Assembly (NCBI RefSeq): GCF_011801125.1
Contig: NZ_CP046171.1
Span: 3,596,001-3,660,000 of the forward strand
Source: Nocardia brasiliensis
Lineage (GTDB): Bacteria; Actinomycetota; Actinomycetes; Mycobacteriales; Mycobacteriaceae
Direction of reading: 5' to 3'
DNA: 64,000 nucleotides
In this document: positions 59,030 to 64,000 of the stretch, one piece after another
Layout: each line of letters opens with the position of its first letter
Position numbering within the stretch: position 1 is the first letter of the stretch
Made by a program: the position numbers and the translations under genes
Notes under the pieces: generated by a model
The model's input: the letters and a program-made list of their open reading frames with translations, nothing else
What the model was told of the DNA's origin: nothing
The model's database searches: none

Positions 59030-60174
59030 TGGACGACTCGATCGACCGCAATCTCGACACGATCCGGCGACGGCTGGCCGAATTGGAAGCGGCGACGGAA
59101 CAGGCACTCGGGGAAGAGGACTCGGCGGAGTTGATCCTTCCCGCCGCGCCGACGGCTGGCTCGTACGCGGAGATGACGGAGACAAATGACGGGCTCCGGC
59201 GCACGCACGATTGGTCGACGGTCGATCTCGACGCGGCACTCACCGCGGCGCAGCGGACCGAGTTCGAGCGCTGGCAGGCCAGGCAGCGAATCGCCTGGGA
59301 CCGTGACGATCTCGTCGCGGTCGGCGTCGCGGGGCTGATCGGTGGCCTCGCGGTGTGGTTCGATGCCACGATCGATCGGGGCGTCGCGAAGGGGCTCGGG
59401 GCGCTCGGCCGGACACCGCGCATGCGCGCGTGGGAGCGCGCCGGAAAGCGTCTGCCGATCGACTACACCGGACCGGGATTCGGCGGCCGGGCGCATCGGG
59501 TCCGCTCGGCCGGACACGACCTCGCGCGCCCCTTCGAGGCGCTCTCGCAGATCCGCAATGGCGAATTCCGCGGCGTGCGTTGGGATCACGGCGAGCGTGA
59601 GACGGTAACGGTCTCGGGGCGATTCCGTTCGGTCGAGTCGAACGCGCAGGCGTTGGTGCTGTGGGTGAAGCACCTTGCGGCGGACTTCGTCACCCCCATG
59701 AGCCTTCCGGTCCCCGGATCCTCGCTGCTCTACCAGCTCGACAACCGGGAGCTCAGGAAGTTCGCGCACGCGGTCTACCTCGGGCCGTCTGCGGGCAATG
59801 GACTCAATCTGCGGTCGGGCGTGCTGACACCGTCGCTCAGCGTGCTCGCGACCGAGGTGATCGTGCGCACCCATGTGCACGCCAAGGCCTACCTCGCCTG
59901 CGGCAGCGCGGATCTCGACGCCCGGCGGCGCTCGTTGCGGCGTGAACTCTTGCTGAGTTCGCACGCCCTGGTCGGGGCCGCGTCACTGAGCAAGACGGTC
60001 GCTCGGTTCGTCACCCTGGACGACAAGCGTCGCTGGCTCGCGGTGCGGCACGTGAATGTGCCGGTGCTGCTCCGAATCGGTTGTCTCGCTGTGGAAAACG
60101 TGCACGGTGTGCGGGGCCGGTCGGCGGCGCCGGACTGGGCCGAACTCGAACAGCTGCTCGCCGAACGGGGCTGA
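59029..60174 (+). CDS. Unknown partner protein of the glycine-zipper unit
   Basis: 381 residues. A short N-terminal coiled coil (RNLDTIRRRLAELEAATEQA) precedes one hydrophobic segment near 100-120 (DLVAVGVAGLIGGLAVWFDA). A conserved-looking core follows, with LPIDYTGPGFGGRAHRVRSA and YLGPSAGNGLNLRSGVLTPS, and a basic C-terminal region. No enzymatic motif or family is recognised. It starts inside the stop of the preceding gene, so the two products are probably made in equal amounts and act together. Confidence 0.72.
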   Translation: MDDSIDRNLDTIRRRLAELEAATEQALGEEDSAELILPAAPTAGSYAEMTETNDGLRRTHDWSTVDLDAALTAAQRTEFERWQARQRIAWDRDDLVAVGVAGLIGGLAVWFDATIDRGVAKGLGALGRTPRMRAWERAGKRLPIDYTGPGFGGRAHRVRSAGHDLARPFEALSQIRNGEFRGVRWDHGERETVTVSGRFRSVESNAQALVLWVKHLAADFVTPMSLPVPGSSLLYQLDNRELRKFAHAVYLGPSAGNGLNLRSGVLTPSLSVLATEVIVRTHVHAKAYLACGSADLDARRRSLRRELLLSSHALVGAASLSKTVARFVTLDDKRRWLAVRHVNVPVLLRIGCLAVENVHGVRGRSAAPDWAELEQLLAERG

Positions 60175-60184
60175 CGCGCGGCCG

Positions 60185-60198
60185 ATGACATTTGTCAT
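60185..60198. promoter_or_regulatory. Palindrome ATGACA-TT-TGTCAT upstream of the ABC/two-component operon
   Basis: Perfect six-base arms around TT, 82 bp before the ABC ATPase start and 11 bp after the previous stop. It is a candidate binding site for the DesR-type regulator encoded at the end of the operon. Confidence 0.5.
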
Positions 60199-60279
60199 GG
60201 CGCGTACGTGCGGAATCGCATCGGATTCGATGACTGGGCTTACTACTGGTAGCGGGCCGGTTTCGCGATCGTTGAAGCC

Positions 60280-61257
60280 ATGAACAGTGCAACATTCGGT
60301 GCGCAACCGGGGCGGCGTCGTACCGACGAAGTCATCACCGCCGAGGGCCTGCGCCGCGCCTATGGTCATGGGAAGAACGCGTTCGAGGCGGTCAGGGGAG
60401 TGGATCTCCAGGTCGCGGAGGGAGAGGTCTTCGCCCTGCTCGGCACCAACGGGGCCGGAAAGACGTCCACGCTCGACATGCTGGAGGGGCTGGTCGCGCC
60501 GTCCGACGGTGTCGTGCGGGTCTTCGGTCTCGATCCGCGGCGCGACCGCGCACAGGTGCGGGCACAGATCGGCATCATGCTGCAGTCCGGCGGGCTGCCC
60601 GCCGAGCTGACCGTGCTCGAGACCCTCGAGATGTGGCGCGGGACGTGCACGAACCCGACGACCACCGCCAGGGTGCTCGAATTGGTCGACCTCGCGCATC
60701 GGGCGTCGGTCCGAGTCCGCTCGCTGTCCGGTGGTGAGCAGCGCCGCGTCGATCTGGCCTGTGCGCTGCTCGGCCAGCCGCGGTTGCTGTTCCTGGACGA
60801 GCCGACCACCGGCCTCGATCCCGAAAGTCGCCGTGGCACTTGGAAACTGCTCGCCGATCTGAAGGCGTCCGGCGTGACCATGGTGCTCACCACGCACTAC
60901 CTCGACGAGGCCGAGGCGCTGGCCGACCGCATCGCGATCATGCACCGGGGCGAGGTCGCGCGCGCGGGGACGCTGCGTGAGATCGTGGACGGCCACCCGG
61001 CCCGGATCGTCTTCGACCACCCCGGACTGCCGTTGCCGCGGCTGGATGGTGCGCAGGTGGACGCGCAGGCGCGGGTCACGGTCGGCACGCACGACCTGCA
61101 GGGGCATTTGTTCGAACTGCTCGAGTGGGCGCGCGAGCACGGCTTGCAGTTGGGCGGCCTGGAGGCCCGTGCCGCCTCGCTCGAGTCGGTCTTCCTCGAC
61201 ATCGCCGACGACTCGGCCGCCACGACGACCCCCGAACTGATCGGAGCACAGCGATGA
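60280..61257 (+). CDS. ABC transporter ATP-binding protein
   Basis: 325 residues. Walker A GTNGAGKTS near 60, Q-loop MLQSGGLPAEL, signature LSGGEQRRVDLA, Walker B LLFLDEPTTGLDPE and the switch His in TTHYLDEAEALADRI. DrrA/CcmA-type drug or lipid exporter subunit with a C-terminal extension ending in ASLESVFLDI. It forms a four-gene unit with overlapping starts (ATGA/GTGA) with permease, kinase and regulator. Confidence 0.95.
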   Translation: MNSATFGAQPGRRRTDEVITAEGLRRAYGHGKNAFEAVRGVDLQVAEGEVFALLGTNGAGKTSTLDMLEGLVAPSDGVVRVFGLDPRRDRAQVRAQIGIMLQSGGLPAELTVLETLEMWRGTCTNPTTTARVLELVDLAHRASVRVRSLSGGEQRRVDLACALLGQPRLLFLDEPTTGLDPESRRGTWKLLADLKASGVTMVLTTHYLDEAEALADRIAIMHRGEVARAGTLREIVDGHPARIVFDHPGLPLPRLDGAQVDAQARVTVGTHDLQGHLFELLEWAREHGLQLGGLEARAASLESVFLDIADDSAATTTPELIGAQR

Positions 61258-62069
61258 CGACTCGCACGACCACCGGCACCACGTTCCGCCGCCGCCCGCT
61301 GGCCGCGCTCGCGAGGGCGGAGTATCTGCAATTCCGGCGGAACAAGACGCTGACCTACATGACGACGCTGTTTCCGGTGGGCATTCCGCTCATCCTGTAC
61401 TTCATCGCGATCGACGACACCGAACCGACCACGTCCATCGCGGCGATGACGTTCGAATTGCTGGCATTGTCGGCGCTGCTGTTCGTGCAGTACTACTCGG
61501 TGCTCTCGATGGTGACGACGCGGCGCAGCGAAGGCGTGCTGAAGCGGCTGCGGACCGGGGAATCCGCGGACTGGCAGATCATGCTCGCCCCGGCCGTGCC
61601 CGGCGCGGTGGCGACGCTGGCCTGCTCGGTGATCGTCGCCGCGGTGGTCTACGGCACCGGCGCACCCGCCCCGGTGAATCCCTTGGCCATCGTGCTGGGG
61701 CTGCTCGTCGGGATCGTGCTGTTCTCGCTGCTCGCGCTGGCGACCAGCACGGTGACGAAGAACGCCGAAGCCGCCCAGATCACCTCGCTGCCGGTGATGA
61801 CGATCGCGATGTTCGGCCTCGCGTTCGTTCGGAACGCGCTGCCGGACTGGCTGGCCGATCTGGCGGACTGGACACCGTTCGCGGCCGTCTCGGACCTCGT
61901 CTCGCTCGGTGCGGCCGGCCGCTGGGCCACCGCCGCCTCGACCGATCCGGCGCTCGATTTCGCGGGCACCTGCGCCGAACTCGGCCGCCCGTTTGCCACA
62001 CTGGCGATATGGACCGTCCTGGCGCTCGCGCTGACCCGCAAGAGCTTCCGGTGGGACGATCGCGGGTGA
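61254..62069 (+). CDS. ABC-2 type permease
   Basis: 271 residues, about six transmembrane helices (for example TLFPVGIPLILYFIAIDD and NPLAIVLGLLVGIVLFSLLA). RSEGVLKRLRTGE is the ABC-2 loop that couples to the ATPase. The start overlaps the ATPase stop. The exported substrate is unknown; peptides, antibiotics or lipids are usual for this class. Confidence 0.92.
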   Translation: MTTRTTTGTTFRRRPLAALARAEYLQFRRNKTLTYMTTLFPVGIPLILYFIAIDDTEPTTSIAAMTFELLALSALLFVQYYSVLSMVTTRRSEGVLKRLRTGESADWQIMLAPAVPGAVATLACSVIVAAVVYGTGAPAPVNPLAIVLGLLVGIVLFSLLALATSTVTKNAEAAQITSLPVMTIAMFGLAFVRNALPDWLADLADWTPFAAVSDLVSLGAAGRWATAASTDPALDFAGTCAELGRPFATLAIWTVLALALTRKSFRWDDRG

Positions 62070-63208
62070 ACCGCCTGACCACCTGGTGGCACGAGCTGTC
62101 CGAACCCGCCAAGTTCCGGGTTTACACCCGGCTCGTGCTCCAGGTCGGTGCCGCGGCGGTGGTCGTGGTGATGGCGTTCTCCGTCGGCGCGCCGTGGGCG
62201 GCGGCCGGGGTGCTGGCCGCCGGTGTCACCGCACTGCTCGCGTTGGAGGTGCAGCCGGAGTTCGCCGGGTCGGTGGGGTGGCTCTCGCGCCGGTGGGTAC
62301 TGCCGATCGCGATCGTGGTGCCGACCGGGATATTGCTGGCGTTCGCGGTGATCGCGCGCGGTGCCGCGGACGAGGAGGTGCGCGAGCGAGCGGCGGTGAC
62401 CGGGGTCTACACCGCCATCCTCATCATCTACGCGCTGGTGTCGTTCATGCGGCACAAATGGTGGGCGACATTGGCGATCGCGGTCGCCACCGGACTGCTC
62501 TACGGGTCGTCGCCGCTGGCGGTGCTCGGCATCGGGGGCGGGACCTATTTCGCCGGAATCGCGCTCGTGGGAACGATATTGCTCACGGTGTGGGGCCTGC
62601 GGATGGTGGAGGAGCTGGACCGGGCCAAGCGGGTCGAGGCCGAATTACGGGTCGCCGAAGAGCGTTTGCGCTTCTCGCGGGACCTGCACGACGTGGTCGG
62701 GCGCAGCTTCTCCGCGATCGCGGTGAAAAGTGAACTCGCCGCGGTACTTGCCCGCTCCGGTCAGGCCGAGCCCGCGGCCGTCGAGATGGACGAGGTCAGG
62801 ACGATCGCCGTCGAATCCATGGACCAGATGCGCAAATTGGTGCGCGGCTACCGCGACATCGATCTGCTGAACGAGGTGGCGGGGGCGCGGTCGCTGCTCT
62901 CGGCGGCCGGGTGCCGGTTGGCGGTGGAGGGCGACCCGGCGAAGGTGCCCGCACGCTGCCACGAGGTCGCGGCCTGGGTGGTGCGGGAGGGCACCACGAA
63001 TATCGTGGAACACTCGACGGCGACCTCGGCGGTGCTCACCTTCGGTGCCGCCGGGATGTCGTTGCGCAACGACCGCCCGCACGGCACGCCGGGGGAGCGT
63101 TCCGGGCTGCGCGGGGTGGCCGAGCGGCTCGCGACCGTCGGCGCCACGCTCGACGCGTTCGTCGCCGATGGCCATTTCGTCCTCGAGATCCGTTGGGAGA
63201 GCGAATGA
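62066..63208 (+). CDS. DesK-like sensor histidine kinase
   Basis: 380 residues. Five to six transmembrane helices in the first 200 residues, a linker helix (LDRAKRVEAELRVAEERLRF), the HisKA_3 box FSRDLHDVVGRSFSAIAVKS with the phospho-His, and a HATPase domain (REGTTNIVEHSTATSAVLTF; LRNDRPHGTPGERSGLRGV). GTG 62066 overlaps the permease stop. The membrane-embedded sensor fits DesK-type envelope-stress sensing tied to the exporter. Confidence 0.92.
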   Translation: MNRLTTWWHELSEPAKFRVYTRLVLQVGAAAVVVVMAFSVGAPWAAAGVLAAGVTALLALEVQPEFAGSVGWLSRRWVLPIAIVVPTGILLAFAVIARGAADEEVRERAAVTGVYTAILIIYALVSFMRHKWWATLAIAVATGLLYGSSPLAVLGIGGGTYFAGIALVGTILLTVWGLRMVEELDRAKRVEAELRVAEERLRFSRDLHDVVGRSFSAIAVKSELAAVLARSGQAEPAAVEMDEVRTIAVESMDQMRKLVRGYRDIDLLNEVAGARSLLSAAGCRLAVEGDPAKVPARCHEVAAWVVREGTTNIVEHSTATSAVLTFGAAGMSLRNDRPHGTPGERSGLRGVAERLATVGATLDAFVADGHFVLEIRWESE

Positions 63209-63825
63209 TCCCGGTATTCCTCGCCGACGACGAAACCCTCGTCCGGGCCGCGCTGGCCACCATGCTCGGCCTAGAGGCCGACATCGAGGTGCTCGACCAT
63301 GTCGGTTCCGGCGAGGAACTCCTCGTGCTGTGGCAGCGGCGCACCGAGTCGGGCGCGCCGGTCGCGGTCGCGGTGATCGATCTGCAGATGCCCGGCATCG
63401 ACGGCATCGAGACCGCGATCGAACTGCAACGGCTCACCCCCGGCGCGGCCACGCTGATCGTGACGAGCCACGGCAGGCCCGGCTACCTGAAGCGCGCGCT
63501 CGCCGCGGGCGTGCGTGGCTTTCTGCCGAAGACGGCCTCGGCCGCGACCTTGGCCGCGGTGATCCGCACCGTGCACGGCGGCGGCCGCTACGTGGACCCG
63601 GAACTGGCCGCGGAGGCGATCAGCGCGGGCGACTCCCTGCTCACCGCGCGCGAAGCGGACGTGCTCGAGTACGCGATCGACGGTGCGTCCGTCGAGGACA
63701 TCGCGCGTCGCGCGCATCTGTCACCGGGCACCACCCGCAATTACCTGTCCTCGGCGATGGCCAAGCTCGGCGTCGCCAACCGCTACGAGGCCGCACTCAA
63801 AGCCCGGGAAAAGGGCTGGATCTAG
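63205..63825 (+). CDS. DesR-like LuxR-family response regulator
   Basis: 206 residues. Receiver with DDETLVRAAL, phospho-Asp in VAVIDLQMPGIDG and Lys in GFLPKTASAATL; LuxR HTH (LTAREADVLEYAIDGASVED; LSPGTTRNYLSSAMAKLGV). Its start overlaps the kinase stop. It probably activates the operon through the palindrome at 60185. Confidence 0.94.
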   Translation: MIPVFLADDETLVRAALATMLGLEADIEVLDHVGSGEELLVLWQRRTESGAPVAVAVIDLQMPGIDGIETAIELQRLTPGAATLIVTSHGRPGYLKRALAAGVRGFLPKTASAATLAAVIRTVHGGGRYVDPELAAEAISAGDSLLTAREADVLEYAIDGASVEDIARRAHLSPGTTRNYLSSAMAKLGVANRYEAALKAREKGWI

Positions 63826-63855
63826 GGCAGGGTGAGCTAGGGGCGGGTACGGAAG

Positions 63856-63883
63856 ACCCGCCCAGCAGTACTACTGGGCGGGT
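63856..63883 (+). terminator. Hairpin terminator after the ABC/two-component operon
   Basis: Perfect ten-base stem ACCCGCCCAG / CTGGGCGGGT around an eight-base loop, 31 bp after the regulator stop. Only a weak pyrimidine tract follows. Nothing recognisable lies between it and the window's right end. Confidence 0.65.
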
Positions 63884-64000
63884 CACTTCCCCGTGCGCCG
63901 TGTGGACGCCGCCACGCCTCACGGCACCACTCAGCATATGGCGAATCGGCGTCTAAGCCGTGGTCCCACGCGGCCGTGTCGCCGATCGGTCGGCCGGGCG

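Noticed and set aside
57802..59964. 720-codon minus-strand frame opposite the two-gene unit
   Set aside because: Low-complexity Arg/Ser-rich translation; the plus-strand frames have good starts, coupling and coiled-coil patterns.

Overview
The window is high-GC DNA from an actinomycete of the mycolic-acid group, most likely Nocardia or a close relative. This is an inference from gene content: a mycothiol-dependent formaldehyde dehydrogenase, DevR/DevS with Acg-type nitroreductases and universal stress proteins, a FurA-KatG pair, and many GTG/TTG starts with strong GGAGG ribosome sites. No rRNA, tRNA or CRISPR array was seen.

Region 1 (1-12.5 kb) resembles the mycobacterial DosR/DevR dormancy regulon. 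It holds a truncated-by-the-window DevS-like kinase, an Rv2004c-like aminoglycoside-phosphotransferase/P-loop fusion, three Acg-type nitroreductases, and an eight-gene minus-strand operon (12045 down to 6841). That operon runs from a 29-residue membrane peptide through three UspA proteins, a four-helix membrane protein, a flavodoxin and a DUF2267 protein to an SDR. Degenerate DevR-like palindromes lie in the promoter gaps. A 33-codon ORF with its own terminator is transcribed away from the operon.

Region 2 (13-31 kb) is a complete choline-to-pyruvate pathway. The steps are GMC choline dehydrogenase, betaine aldehyde dehydrogenase, a Rieske glycine-betaine oxygenase with separate ferredoxin and reductase, dimethylglycine oxidase, sarcosine oxidase, serine hydroxymethyltransferase and serine dehydratase. 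A mycothiol formaldehyde dehydrogenase, a permease, a CNB/CBS/DUF294 regulator and an IclR repressor accompany them. Copies of the palindrome GTTGC-N7-GCAAC sit at the divergent promoter (15.7-15.87 kb) and before glyA. At glyA the operator is followed by a tandem glycine riboswitch.

Region 3 (31-42 kb) is mixed: flavohaemoglobin with NsrR, several small secreted proteins, a CoaD-like enzyme, a carboxylesterase diverging from a ROK regulator, PQQ-type beta-propeller proteins, and gene fragments (epoxide hydrolase, VOC, CGNR) that mark old rearrangement joints.

Region 4 (42-50 kb) has a complete devR-devS pair with a good DevR box, a nitroreductase remnant beside it, katG-furA, and an SRPBCC/acyl-CoA synthetase fusion. 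The second devS shares a 255-bp nearly identical block with the one at the left edge.

Region 5 (50-64 kb) has a thioesterase, small hypothetical genes, a secreted peritrophin-A (CBM14) protein, a quinone oxidoreductase, a VOC protein, and adjacent IS3-family and IS5-family (IS427-like) elements. It ends with an unrecognised two-gene unit with a glycine-rich membrane segment and coiled coils, then an ABC exporter with a DesK/DesR-type two-component system and a closing hairpin.
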